Below are positions 17,624 to 27,224 of a stretch of 64,000 nucleotides of DNA, one piece after another. Every line of letters starts with the position of its first letter. Positions within the stretch are counted from its first letter, which is position 1. Both the position numbers and the translations under genes were made by a program. The DNA is from Agarilytica rhodophyticola (GTDB lineage: Bacteria; Pseudomonadota; Gammaproteobacteria; Pseudomonadales; Cellvibrionaceae): the NCBI RefSeq assembly GCF_002157225.2, contig NZ_CP020038.1, positions 5,672,501 to 5,736,500 of the forward strand. Direction: 5' to 3'. The notes beneath the pieces are model-generated. The model had not been told where the DNA came from, made no database searches, and saw nothing but the letters and a program-made list of their open reading frames with translations.

Positions 17624-18958
17624 ATGGACAAAGTACAGGCTTTTCGCAGCCGTGTAATGCATTTTCCTGACGATCAAGCTAACAGTGATAAACCTAATTT
17701 CCAGTATCTGGAAGATGCTGTTCTACTTGTTAAAAATGGCAAAATCGAATCTCTGGCCGATGCGAAAGATATGGCACAGCAGGGGTTTGATCTGCAACAA
17801 TGTTTGCACTTTCCCAAACAGTTAATAGTTGCCGGATTTATCGATCCTCACGTCCATGCACCGCAAATGGATGTGATGGCTTCTTTCGGTGAACAATTAC
17901 TCGACTGGCTAGAAAAGTATACTTTTCCTACTGAAATTAAGTTTTCAGATAAACAACACTCCGAACAACAGTCGGCGCGTTTTGTTAACTCGCTGCTAGC
18001 GAATGGCACTACCAGTGCTATGGTATTCACCACTAGCTTCAAACACAGTACCGATCATTTATTTGAACAAGCAAACGCTATTAATATGCGCTTAATTGCT
18101 GGCAAAGTCATGATGGATCGCAATGCGCCTGACGCTTTATTGGATACCGCCGAACAAGCAAAGTACGACTGTGAAGCCTTGATCGATAACTGGCACGGAA
18201 CCGGACGCTTGGGCTACGCGTTAACACCACGCTTTGCGGGCACATCCACAAGGCAGCAGTTAGCGGTAGCAGGTGAAATCTTCAAACGCCACCCAGACCT
18301 TTGGTTACAAACACATCTCAGTGAAAACTTAGATGAGATCACCTGGACACAATCACTCTTTCCCGAAGCGAAAGATTATTTAAACACTTATGAGCTGTTC
18401 GATTTAGTAGGCCCTAAAACAACCTTCGCACACTGTATTCACCTCAATGAATCTGAGATAGAACGTATCGCTACCATCGGTTGTAATATTGCCTTCTGCC
18501 CTTCATCAAATTTATTTCTCGGTAGCGGCTTATTTAATCTCGCTAAATTAAAATCTTACGGCATTCCTATCGCCCTCGCCAGTGACGTGGGAGGTGGCAC
18601 CAGCCTATCTCAGTTCAGAACGATGGCCGATGCTTATAAGGTCTGTCAACTGCAAAATTATTCCCTCGCTGCAGCAGAAGCTTTTTTCTTATCCTCTCTA
18701 GGTGCCGCACAAGCACTGAGTATTGCTGACCATGTCGGCAATTTTGAAATAGGAAAAGAAGCCGATTTTATTGTGATAAACCCCGCCTTATCTGACAACG
18801 TTCACCAGCGGGTAAAACTTTGCAACAATATCGAAGAAGAGCTGTTCGTCTATATGACGATGGGGGATGAACGCTTAATAGAACGTACTTATATTTATGG
18901 TGAGCAACGATATCAAAACAATATGCTGACCAATGAACCTAGTAGGAGTTTATCTTAA
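17624..18958 (+). CDS. guaD: Guanine deaminase
   Basis: I prefer ATG 17624, one base after the uraH stop and with GAGG 8-9 bases upstream; the ORF extends to 17588 but would overlap uraH. The product (444 residues) begins KVQAFRSRVMHFPDD, as guanine deaminases do. It carries the amidohydrolase zinc motif FIDPHVHAPQ, then HLSENLDE, FAHCIHL and ASDVGGGTSLS. It converts guanine to xanthine, feeding XdhAB. Confidence 0.95.
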   Translation: MDKVQAFRSRVMHFPDDQANSDKPNFQYLEDAVLLVKNGKIESLADAKDMAQQGFDLQQCLHFPKQLIVAGFIDPHVHAPQMDVMASFGEQLLDWLEKYTFPTEIKFSDKQHSEQQSARFVNSLLANGTTSAMVFTTSFKHSTDHLFEQANAINMRLIAGKVMMDRNAPDALLDTAEQAKYDCEALIDNWHGTGRLGYALTPRFAGTSTRQQLAVAGEIFKRHPDLWLQTHLSENLDEITWTQSLFPEAKDYLNTYELFDLVGPKTTFAHCIHLNESEIERIATIGCNIAFCPSSNLFLGSGLFNLAKLKSYGIPIALASDVGGGTSLSQFRTMADAYKVCQLQNYSLAAAEAFFLSSLGAAQALSIADHVGNFEIGKEADFIVINPALSDNVHQRVKLCNNIEEELFVYMTMGDERLIERTYIYGEQRYQNNMLTNEPSRSLS

Positions 18959-20196
18959 TGGAAGTATTTATATTTGAATGGCTTAACGTACTACTACGTT
19001 GGTTACATCTTATTACTGGGATAGCATGGATAGGCGCATCTTTTTATTTTGTGTGGCTAGACAACAGTCTTGAAACACCCCCAGAATGGAAAAAAGAAAA
19101 AGGGATTGCCGGCGACTTATGGGCCTTTCATGGCGGTGGCATTTACGAAGTAGCTAAATATTCTTTAGCACCGCAGGTGATGCCCAAGACACTACACTGG
19201 TTTAAATGGGAAGCATACAGTACCTGGATAACCGGCAGTTTATTGTTGATTATCTTTTATTACTTTCAAGCCGACCTTTATCTTGTGGGCCAAAATCCAT
19301 TAACTAACACCCCAAGTAAAGCCATTGTAGCAAGCTTACTGTTTTTAGTGTCTGGCCTCAGTGTTTATGAAATTTTAATTCGCAGCCCACTGGTAAAAAA
19401 TACGCCTGTATTTGTTGCAGTACTTGCAAGTTTTATTGTCTTTGCCTGCTGGCTGGCAACTCATATCTTTGCTTCGCGCGCTGCTTTTTTACATGTGGGA
19501 GCAATGCTTGCCACTATTATGGCTGCCAATGTATTTATCGGAATTATTCCAGCACAGAAGAAATTTATGGCCGCTATTAATGCCGGCAGTGAGCCTGACA
19601 GAGCACCGATGTTGTTTGCAAAAACACGCTCTGTACATAATAACTATTTTACATTGCCAGTATTGTTTTGCATGATTAGCAACCACTATGCATTTATTTA
19701 TGGTCATAGCTATAACTGGGTTTTGCTTGCCGTCATTATAGCAACCACAGCCTATGCTAGACATTTCTTTAACTTAAAACACCGAGGCATTATTAAGCCC
19801 CATATATTAGTGGTAGCGGCAATAATATTCATTAGCTTGATAGGCTTTATGACTTACCATAAGCAACATGCACAAAAACAAAATACTCTAAAACAACAGC
19901 CTCAAGCTACTGAAACTAAAAGCAATACGAGTGCAGTCTCAGAAACAGTCAGTAGCAATGAGACACTACTCGCACTTACCCAACAGCACTGCACGGTCTG
20001 CCATGCAAACGAGCCATCACAAGCAGGATTTAGCGCTCCCCCAGCAGGTTTAGTGTTAGAAGAAGTTGACCAAGTGCTAATCGCCCGAGACAAAATTCGC
20101 GTCGCAGTATCGTCTAAATACATGCCGCTGGGCAACATTACACAAATGAGTGAAAAAGAAAGAGAACAATTTTTGCTGCTACTCGATCAGTTATAA
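18958..20196 (+). CDS. puuD: Urate oxidase, PuuD family, membrane protein with C-terminal cytochrome c domain
   Basis: The 412-residue protein has about eight to nine membrane segments followed by a cytochrome c domain with CTVCH at residues 345-349 and a later KYMPLGN segment that supplies the expected methionine ligand. The N-terminal WLHLITGIAWIGASFYF and the DLWAFHGGGIYEVAKY motif are typical of PuuD. This type oxidises urate to 5-hydroxyisourate and passes electrons to the respiratory chain instead of making hydrogen peroxide. Its ATG overlaps the guaD stop by one base. It is the last gene of the operon. Confidence 0.95.
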   Translation: MEVFIFEWLNVLLRWLHLITGIAWIGASFYFVWLDNSLETPPEWKKEKGIAGDLWAFHGGGIYEVAKYSLAPQVMPKTLHWFKWEAYSTWITGSLLLIIFYYFQADLYLVGQNPLTNTPSKAIVASLLFLVSGLSVYEILIRSPLVKNTPVFVAVLASFIVFACWLATHIFASRAAFLHVGAMLATIMAANVFIGIIPAQKKFMAAINAGSEPDRAPMLFAKTRSVHNNYFTLPVLFCMISNHYAFIYGHSYNWVLLAVIIATTAYARHFFNLKHRGIIKPHILVVAAIIFISLIGFMTYHKQHAQKQNTLKQQPQATETKSNTSAVSETVSSNETLLALTQQHCTVCHANEPSQAGFSAPPAGLVLEEVDQVLIARDKIRVAVSSKYMPLGNITQMSEKEREQFLLLLDQL

Positions 20197-20217
20197 TATT
20201 AATAACAATATAAAAAG

Positions 20218-20236
20218 GCCCGTTGTCACGGCGGGC
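20218..20236 (+). terminator. Short GC-rich hairpin after puuD
   Basis: GCCCG (20218-20222) pairs with CGGGC (20232-20236), 21 bases after the stop. No T run follows, so the terminator call is weak. Confidence 0.35.
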
Positions 20237-20353
20237 TATCCTTTCATACGGCCGCTTCATCCAGGGCCTGTTCCCTTTAGTTATCGCATCTGTTAGTGTC
20301 TGTTCTAAATGCGCCCCACCTGTTACCTCTATACTTTATAGCGGATCATAATT

Positions 20354-21454
20354 ATGACTAAACTGTCTCGTCGAAATTTTATCTCAATTGTAAGTTCATC
20401 GGCTGTCGTCTCAGCATCTACCATCTATAGCCGCGATATATTTGCACTGAGTAAAAAAGAAAAACTAGGTGTGGCGCTAGTAGGTCTTGGGTATTACAGC
20501 CGCGATCTATTAGCTCCCTCCATGCAGTTGACTCAGCACTGTGAGCTCAAAGGTATCGTCACTGGTAGCCCTCACAAAATCCCAGTTTGGCAAAAAAAAT
20601 ATGGCATTCCTGATAGCAACGTATATTCCTACGAAACTATGCATCAAATAGCCAACAATCCAGAGATTGACGTTATCTATATTGTATTGCCAACAGGCTT
20701 ACATGCAGAGTACTCGGCGATCGCGGCCAATGCAGGTAAGCATGTATGGTGTGAAAAGCCGATGGCAATGACTGTTGCAGAGGCGCAGTCAATCATTAAC
20801 GTGTGTAATAAAAATAAAGTAAAGTTGAGCATCGGCTACCGCATGCAGCATGAACCCAATACCCGCACGGTTATGTCATACGCAAAAACAAAGCCCTTTG
20901 GTAAAATAAATAATCTAGTCGCCAAGGCGGGCTATGCCGGTGGCGACCCTGGGCCTGATAACTGGCGCGTGAAAAGGTCTATGGGCGGCGGTGCACTTTA
21001 TGATATGGGTGTTTATACACTCAATGCTGCACGCTACGTTACAGGAGAAGACCCTATCTCTGTATCAGCAAGGCACGAGGTGAAGCGTACAAAAATATTC
21101 ACCGAGGTGGATGAGAGTTCTTACTTAACTCTCCACTTTCCCAGTGGTGCCATCGCTAAGTGCGCAACCAGCGTAGGCCAGAGTATGAATATCTTGCAGG
21201 CTAATTGCACAAAGGGCTGGTACAAGCTAGAGCCATTTCAGTCTTATAGTGGTGTCCGAGGGCTCACAAGCTCAGGAATACAATTAAATAAAAGAATTGC
21301 TGATCAACAAGCGACACAAATGGATGATGACGCCTTAGCAATTTTAAATAGCACACCTGTTTTAGTTCCTGGTGACGAGGGATTACGAGATATCCATATC
21401 ATTGAAGGCGCGCTCAAGTCGGCTGCCAACAAATCGGCTGAAGTAAAGTTATAA
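20354..21454 (+). CDS. Tat-exported Gfo/Idh/MocA-family oxidoreductase
   Basis: The 366-residue protein opens with a twin-arginine signal (SRRNFISIVSSSAVVSAS), indicating folded, cofactor-loaded export to the periplasm as for glucose-fructose oxidoreductase. The NAD(P)-binding Rossmann motif is VALVGLGYYSRDLL, the dinucleotide-loop lysine lies in WCEKPMAM, and the substrate domain contains GGGALYDMGVYTLNAARY. It probably acts on a sugar or cyclitol; the substrate cannot be named. It is monocistronic with a strong hairpin downstream. Confidence 0.88.
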   Translation: MTKLSRRNFISIVSSSAVVSASTIYSRDIFALSKKEKLGVALVGLGYYSRDLLAPSMQLTQHCELKGIVTGSPHKIPVWQKKYGIPDSNVYSYETMHQIANNPEIDVIYIVLPTGLHAEYSAIAANAGKHVWCEKPMAMTVAEAQSIINVCNKNKVKLSIGYRMQHEPNTRTVMSYAKTKPFGKINNLVAKAGYAGGDPGPDNWRVKRSMGGGALYDMGVYTLNAARYVTGEDPISVSARHEVKRTKIFTEVDESSYLTLHFPSGAIAKCATSVGQSMNILQANCTKGWYKLEPFQSYSGVRGLTSSGIQLNKRIADQQATQMDDDALAILNSTPVLVPGDEGLRDIHIIEGALKSAANKSAEVKL

Positions 21455-21470
21455 ATCTATAATATAATAG

Positions 21471-21504
21471 TTATCCAATAGCGCCGCCATAAGCTATTGG
21501 ATAA
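21471..21504. terminator. Bidirectional hairpin between oxidoreductase and hydrolase genes
   Basis: TTATCCAATAGC (21471-21482) pairs perfectly over 12 bp with GCTATTGGATAA (21493-21504), between convergent genes. Confidence 0.75.
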
Positions 21505-21526
21505 CGATAAAGCAGGTCTACACTGT

Positions 21527-22834
21527 TTAACGACTAAACCACTGCATTCCAGTAGCAAAACGATCGGGAAAGCCTTCCCAGGCAGGTGTTAATTTGCCAT
21601 CTACTTTTTGCTGCGTTGCATTTTGGGGAAGTTTCAAAAATTTACAGGAAGAGGATATTTTTTTCACATGGCAATTCATCATTGCCAAAGCAAAGTGTTT
21701 GTTAACGGCATTGAGTTGCTCAGTATTCCACGATGGTTCCCAGTAATGGCCAAGGTCAAGTTCTTTCTCGCGAGCCACTTTTGGCGCAGGATGCCCAGCA
21801 ATATTATGGCGAGCATTATTATAGGTTAAGAGATAGCGAGACTCAGATCCTAGGCCTTCAAAAATAGACTGAATACTCTTATGGCCTGCGATATCATCTT
21901 GATCACCAGAAATAAACAGTGACGGAACCCTTACTTTTGACAAAGCATCTTTGCTGAAAATAGATAACTCGCCTCCCCAAGGAGCAATTAATATGGCAGC
22001 TTTCAGCCTGGCATCAACCTTAACATTGTCATACTGGCCTCCCGCACAGCTATTCAATAATTGACGCATTTGCTGCTGTTGCGCGCTGTCTTGAACGCCG
22101 CTCAAACGCGCTATCACTGGGAGGCTAAAATCAAAACACCCACCGATGGAATTGATCGCTCCATAGCCTCCCATCGAGTAACCAATAATGGCAGATAACT
22201 TAGCATCTGTTATCTTTGTCAAATCATGGTTATTTTTAGAAAAGTAATCCATAACAAAATACTGATCTCGCGAACGATTGTACAAAGTACTTAAAAACCC
22301 GCTAAATGGTGCTTTGATCATATCAACATCAATATTTCTTGAATCAGTATGATCAATAGATGCAACAACATAACCGTGAGAAGCCAAATGCTCTCCCAGA
22401 TAAAACATAAGTGAGCGGTAGCCGGTATAACCGTGCGACAAGATAACGAGAGGAAACTTTTTATTTTTAGCCGCTTCGGCGTCGCGGTAAGCCTGCCCTA
22501 GAATGGAGAAAGGCTTATGAGTTCGGGTGACGTTCTCATAGCTCGCCCGATGTTTATTTTTTACATTACTAGCAGGATACCAAACTTCTAATACGAGTTT
22601 TCTATCGCTATTTTTTTGGCTTGAAACATCCAGCTGCTGAGGATTAACGACATTTATTGTGCGGACACCCACATCGTACTCTCCCCTCTGTGACAACCGA
22701 GGAAAAACCTCATTGCTAATTCCCACATATACATCTTCGGGTATCAACGTTGTATCAGATTTTTTTCCAGCACTAGCTAGAGCCGAAAACAAAAACAAAG
22801 TTATAAAAGCACAGTATCGGATTAATAATGTCAT
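21527..22834 (-). CDS. Exported alpha/beta hydrolase (dienelactone hydrolase / PAF-acetylhydrolase-like)
   Basis: I choose ATG 22834, which has AAGGA about 8 bases upstream and begins a clean signal peptide (MTLLIRYCAFITLFLF, cut after SALASA); a GTG at 22849 is possible. The 435-residue product has the oxyanion segment ILSHGYTGYRS, the nucleophile elbow GYSMGGYG (S220), the acid in SGDQDDIAGH and a histidine in NNARHNIAGH. It should cleave an ester outside the cytoplasm. The substrate is unknown. It follows the nhaR gene on the same strand, 182 bases away. Confidence 0.85.
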   Translation of the reverse strand: MTLLIRYCAFITLFLFSALASAGKKSDTTLIPEDVYVGISNEVFPRLSQRGEYDVGVRTINVVNPQQLDVSSQKNSDRKLVLEVWYPASNVKNKHRASYENVTRTHKPFSILGQAYRDAEAAKNKKFPLVILSHGYTGYRSLMFYLGEHLASHGYVVASIDHTDSRNIDVDMIKAPFSGFLSTLYNRSRDQYFVMDYFSKNNHDLTKITDAKLSAIIGYSMGGYGAINSIGGCFDFSLPVIARLSGVQDSAQQQQMRQLLNSCAGGQYDNVKVDARLKAAILIAPWGGELSIFSKDALSKVRVPSLFISGDQDDIAGHKSIQSIFEGLGSESRYLLTYNNARHNIAGHPAPKVAREKELDLGHYWEPSWNTEQLNAVNKHFALAMMNCHVKKISSSCKFLKLPQNATQQKVDGKLTPAWEGFPDRFATGMQWFSR

Positions 22835-23016
22835 CCCACTTTCCTTCACTATTCATGAACATTGAGTAAAGATCACATTTTAGTCGCCTTCTCAAACGAT
22901 TGCATTAACGATTTATAACAATATGAATAGCTTAAATCTTTCGATATACCTAGGTATCGATAACCCAAACTACACTATTCTTATCGAGGACTCGATTACT
23001 GAGATAACGATATGCT

Positions 23017-23916
23017 TTAATTCATAACACGTTTAGCTTCTTCAAAGAGTTTTTCAACAGCGGGATGTTTTATCTTACGCTCCGGTGAAATACCGTAATA
23101 TCTTTCTTTAATATTCTCTACTCTCCCTACGACCTCAACTGCAAATTGCTCTAACACAAAAGTTTCAATGCTCGTGGGCGTGCAAAATACTCCCAATCCA
23201 TCCTGGCCAAAAAACTTCATCAACGCACTATCATCAAATTCCGCTACAACGTGTGGGTGAATACCTTCTGTTTCAAACCAAGTAACCAGGTTATTTTTCT
23301 GCGCAGAGCGATCGCTTGGCATTAGGAAGTTCATATCTGTAAGAGAATGGGGAAAGTCTTTTCTTGCTTTTTTAGCCAATTTTTTTTCTGCAAAAAAAGT
23401 GAAACCAGACTCTCCCAAATAATGGCTGTAGGCCTTAACACCAACACGAGGAGGAAGAGGCCTATCGGAAACAATTAGATCTAAATGATTTAAAGCCATA
23501 TCTGCCAGTAATAAGTCAAAATCTCCCTCACGGCTAACTAGGCGAACACTTTGCTCTAAGTTAAAGCATTGTTTCAATAGATCAAAAGCGAAAACTTTGG
23601 GTATAACATCAATAATACCAACATTAAAAGTTATTTCATGACCTTGCTGATTCGACGAGAGAACACTTGCTAATTCATTTCCTAAACCAAAGATATCCTC
23701 AGCATAGCTATACACTATATGCCCGGTTTCATTTAAAGAAAGGCGCTTGCCAGTTCTATCAAATAATTTAATTCCCAGATAACTCTCCATAACAGCTATC
23801 TGACCACTCACAGTTTGCGCTGTTACATTAAGACGCTTTGCGCCCTTTGCGATACCACCTTCTTTTGCTACCGTATAAAAGTAGAAAAGATGATTGTAGT
23901 TAATTTGCTTCAACAT
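23017..23916 (-). CDS. nhaR: LysR-family activator NhaR
   Basis: The 299-residue protein starts NYNHLFYFYTVAKEGGIAKG, the NhaR-type helix-turn-helix, followed by AKRLNVTAQTVSGQIAVME. The effector domain matches NhaR (DLIVSDRPLPP, then FCTPTSIE). NhaR senses sodium and activates nhaA. The gene is divergent from nhaA with about 260 bases between them, the classical arrangement. Confidence 0.92.
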   Translation of the reverse strand: MLKQINYNHLFYFYTVAKEGGIAKGAKRLNVTAQTVSGQIAVMESYLGIKLFDRTGKRLSLNETGHIVYSYAEDIFGLGNELASVLSSNQQGHEITFNVGIIDVIPKVFAFDLLKQCFNLEQSVRLVSREGDFDLLLADMALNHLDLIVSDRPLPPRVGVKAYSHYLGESGFTFFAEKKLAKKARKDFPHSLTDMNFLMPSDRSAQKNNLVTWFETEGIHPHVVAEFDDSALMKFFGQDGLGVFCTPTSIETFVLEQFAVEVVGRVENIKERYYGISPERKIKHPAVEKLFEEAKRVMN

Positions 23917-24177
23917 TATTTAGTCAACCTTACAAATAAGATTTATTTTCATCTCGTTTCAATTCAGAACCTAGTTTTAGAACCTGGCTCGACTTTAGGC
24001 CGATACGACAAAATGGCAATTCCATATTTTTTCTACTAGTATATAGTTATAAGCTAAAACAGCTATCAGGTTTAAACTGATAAAAATTAAAGTTATTTCG
24101 AATATACTTGTTAATAACTTCAGTGTACAGTGCTAAGGCATGCTGACACGAATATACTTGTGATTGCACCATTCATT

Positions 24178-25371
24178 ATGATTAAAGTATTGAAGGAAAA
24201 GTTTCAACATGATGCTTCTGGAGGTGTACTACTCGCCATAGCTGCCGTTGCGGCCCTAATTCTTGCCAACTCACCTGCGCACGATTTTTATCAAGGAGTT
24301 TTAGAAATTCCAGTAGTAGTGGCTGCAGGCGATTTTGAAATAGCCAAACCGCTTCTGCTTTGGGTTAACGATGGCATGATGGCGCTTTTTTTTCTCTTAG
24401 TTGGCTTAGAGATAAAACGTGAACTATTAAATGGGCATTTGTCATCACTAGACCAAATCGTCCTGCCTGGTATTGCGGCTATTGCTGGCATTATTTTCCC
24501 CGCAGTGATTTTTTCAGCATTTAATTACAATGACCCAATCGCTATTAAAGGTTGGGCAATTCCTTCAGCAACAGACATCGCCTTCGCTATTGGCGTTTTC
24601 ACATTATTTGGCTCACGCCTACCCATTACACTTAAGCTATTTTTGCTGACTGTTGCAATCTTTGACGACATAGGCGCAATTGTTATTATTGCTTTATTTT
24701 ATTCACAAGAATTATCTACAGCCTCATTAGCTATCGCATTTTGTGGTTTGCTGGGGCTCTTGATATTAAATCGCTTATCTATCAACAGTGTGGCCGCTTA
24801 TATTCTTCTCGGCACAGTTGTCTGGGCAGCGGTTTTAAAATCAGGTGTCCACGCTACCTTAGCAGGGTTTTTAATAGCCTGGTTTATCCCACTAAAACAA
24901 CTTAACAAACACGGTAAACCTATGCTGCCAGCGTTGGAGCAGGAGTTGTATCCTTGGGTATCGTTCCTTATTTTACCCACTTTTGCATTTGCCAATGCTG
25001 GTGTTAGTTTTATTAATACTAGCGTTGCTGAACTGTTAAATCCGATAACTGTGGGTATCGCACTTGGACTTTTTGTTGGTAAGCAAGTAGGTATTTTTGG
25101 ACTTTGCTGGATTGTAGTTAAAAGCAAACTAGCAGTGTTACCAAAAGGCGCGACCTGGGTACAACTCTATGGCGTATCATTATTGTGTGGTATTGGCTTT
25201 ACGATGAGTTTATTTATAGGCACTCTTGCCTTTGAAAACCAAGATTTATCATATCTAGCAAGTGTAAAAATCGGTGTATTACTTGGATCTTTAGCTTCTG
25301 CTGTTCTAGGGGGATGGATTATTGCTAAGGCTAAAACAAATAAGCTTAAGACAAATAAATTAACACCATAA
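24178..25371 (+). CDS. nhaA: Na+/H+ antiporter NhaA
   Basis: The frame is open from GTG 24130, but I prefer ATG 24178 because homologous NhaA proteins begin just before the FQHDASGG segment; the ribosome site is weak for both. The 397-residue inner-membrane protein has 12 membrane segments, the conserved transport aspartates in TVAIFDDIGAI, and the pore elements WAIPSATDIAFAIGV and LCGIGFTMSLFIG. It exports sodium (or lithium) in exchange for protons, fitting a marine host. Confidence 0.96.
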   Translation: MIKVLKEKFQHDASGGVLLAIAAVAALILANSPAHDFYQGVLEIPVVVAAGDFEIAKPLLLWVNDGMMALFFLLVGLEIKRELLNGHLSSLDQIVLPGIAAIAGIIFPAVIFSAFNYNDPIAIKGWAIPSATDIAFAIGVFTLFGSRLPITLKLFLLTVAIFDDIGAIVIIALFYSQELSTASLAIAFCGLLGLLILNRLSINSVAAYILLGTVVWAAVLKSGVHATLAGFLIAWFIPLKQLNKHGKPMLPALEQELYPWVSFLILPTFAFANAGVSFINTSVAELLNPITVGIALGLFVGKQVGIFGLCWIVVKSKLAVLPKGATWVQLYGVSLLCGIGFTMSLFIGTLAFENQDLSYLASVKIGVLLGSLASAVLGGWIIAKAKTNKLKTNKLTP

Positions 25372-25412
25372 GAATAACAATAAGCTCTTATAGGGGCCTT
25401 GGAGAAACTAAT

Positions 25413-25787
25413 ATGAAAATTAGCGTAGAATCTACTAACGTAGATCTTAACAGAGAAGAGAAAGATAGAATTGAACAGCAAGCCCAGTTATTATTTTCGC
25501 GAATTAGAAACGTCATAGATACAATAAAAATTTCCTTAAGTGATGATAACGGCCCTAAAGGCGGCATAGATAAACAGTGTGTGGTAGTTGTAAATGGTAA
25601 GCTAGATGCCCCTATTGTTATTAAAGACACACAACTTTCTGCCCAAATGGCAACAAAAAATGCCTTACAACGGGCAAATCATGCATTTTTGAGAAAATGG
25701 AAAAGGAAACAGTTACTCAGTAAAAAAGTACCACTGAAAACTGCTAATGAACAACCACAAACTGCAACTAGCGAAATGGAACAATAA
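25413..25787 (+). CDS. HPF/RaiA-family ribosome-associated protein
   Basis: The 124-residue protein fits the short hibernation-factor fold: a beta-alpha-beta start (MKISVESTNVDLNREEKDRI), a KISLSDDNGPKGGIDKQC strand pair, and a basic C-terminal helix (RANHAFLRKWKRKQ). Relatives bind the 30S subunit in stationary phase. It lies 41 bases after nhaA with GGAG upstream, so it may be co-transcribed, but it is a distant family member and not the canonical rpoN-linked gene. Confidence 0.75.
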   Translation: MKISVESTNVDLNREEKDRIEQQAQLLFSRIRNVIDTIKISLSDDNGPKGGIDKQCVVVVNGKLDAPIVIKDTQLSAQMATKNALQRANHAFLRKWKRKQLLSKKVPLKTANEQPQTATSEMEQ

Positions 25788-26067
25788 CAAATAATAGTAG
25801 TGCAATGCCACTTTCTGTACGGAGGGCATTGCTTACATATTGGTATATAGAACATACCTAGAATTTCATATTCCAAGAACCTATCAACAAAAACAAATCA
25901 AATTTCTCACAAGCGCTATCAGTCATATATTCGCCTCATAGCCAAGGATCTATCACAACTTAAGCACAACTCTGCGCTGAAACCTTGCATATGTGAACAA
26001 GTCATGTGAGACTTGCTAACAAACAGCACACGATTACTGTCGGATACAACCTGAGGAGCCAGCGATA

Positions 26068-26886
26068 ATGAGTATAAAGTCCACTCTGCTAGCTACATTA
26101 ATTTTGCTATCTCAATTGGCATCTGCTCATAAAGACAGTTCAACACTTCACTATCTCGGCAATGAGGGCGTGCTAGTTGTCAGTAATGAAAACCGCATAC
26201 TCTTCGATCCATTCTTCCACAATAATTACGGCACTTATAGCTTAGTGCCAGAATATATCAGGCAAAAAATATTTGCAGGCACTCCCCCTTTTAATAATAT
26301 TGACGCGGTGTTTATAAGTCATGCCCATGGTGATCACTTTTCCGATACTGATATGTTGTCTTATTTAGTCTCTCACAAAGATATTCAACTGTTTGCTCCC
26401 CAGCAGGCTGTAGATAAGATTCTAGCGCTACCTGAGAGTAGCAAATTGAAAGATAGAATAAGTGCTATAACATTAAACTATGGAGATAAGCCTGAAAATT
26501 TTGACTTTAAAAATATAACAGTCGAAGCAGTAAGAGTCCCCCACGCTGGTTGGCCGGGAAGAGCCGAGGTCGAGAATATTGTTTTTCGCATTTCTTTAGA
26601 AGATGGTACAACAGTAACCCATATGGGAGATGCGGATCCAAATGACCAGCACTTTTTACCTTTTCAGAAATTTTGGCAGAGCAATGCAAGCGATGTCGCC
26701 TTACCACCTTATTGGTTTTTTCTATCTGATGAAGGCAATATTATTTTAAAACAGAGAATCAATGCTAAAAAAAGCATTGGTATTCATGTTCCCGTTAAGG
26801 TTCCCGAAGAACTAAAGAAAAAAGGTATCGATTACTTCTCTTCTCCTGGAGAAACCAAAACTTTCAAAAACACTCATAAACATTAA
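26068..26886 (+). CDS. Exported metallo-beta-lactamase-fold hydrolase (UlaG-like)
   Basis: The 272-residue protein has a signal peptide (cut after SQLASA), an ATG with GAGG-type ribosome site, and the zinc motif SHAHGDHFSD (HxHxDH). Further metal-binding residues are RVPHAGWP and THMGDADPNDQHF. It resembles the L-ascorbate-6-phosphate lactonase-like branch, but the export signal means it acts in the periplasm on an unknown substrate. It is monocistronic. Confidence 0.85.
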   Translation: MSIKSTLLATLILLSQLASAHKDSSTLHYLGNEGVLVVSNENRILFDPFFHNNYGTYSLVPEYIRQKIFAGTPPFNNIDAVFISHAHGDHFSDTDMLSYLVSHKDIQLFAPQQAVDKILALPESSKLKDRISAITLNYGDKPENFDFKNITVEAVRVPHAGWPGRAEVENIVFRISLEDGTTVTHMGDADPNDQHFLPFQKFWQSNASDVALPPYWFFLSDEGNIILKQRINAKKSIGIHVPVKVPEELKKKGIDYFSSPGETKTFKNTHKH

Positions 26887-26945
26887 GTTATGTAAACAAA
26901 TATATAACTGTGGGGCTTCGATAAACGATAGTTTTAAATACGGCT

Positions 26946-27143
26946 TCATATTTCACTCAAAAGAACACATTCACAAAAACTGGCAATGTCGTTTTTATCG
27001 CGCCAACCAGGCATTCTAGAAAGATTTTTCCCGTTATTATAAAGCTTAAGTCGACATTTTCGATTTGCTATTGTGATACTGTATTGGTCAGGGATCTCGA
27101 TATTGAGAATGACTGGTTTCATAAAGCATGTAGAAAGGGTCAT
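26946..27143 (-). CDS. Short hypothetical ORF
   Basis: A 65-residue ORF fills most of a 338-base gap. Its amino-acid make-up (PVILNIEIPDQYSITIANRK and PGWRDKNDIASFCECV) looks protein-like, but there is no ribosome site and no family is recognised. It may be chance or a remnant. Confidence 0.25.
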   Translation of the reverse strand: MTLSTCFMKPVILNIEIPDQYSITIANRKCRLKLYNNGKNLSRMPGWRDKNDIASFCECVLLSEI

Positions 27144-27224
27144 CAGGAAAGTATATAGCTAAGCGATAAGTTAATTGCGATCCCCAGAAATGGAAATATA
27201 TTGGCACAAAAAAGATGATGTGAA

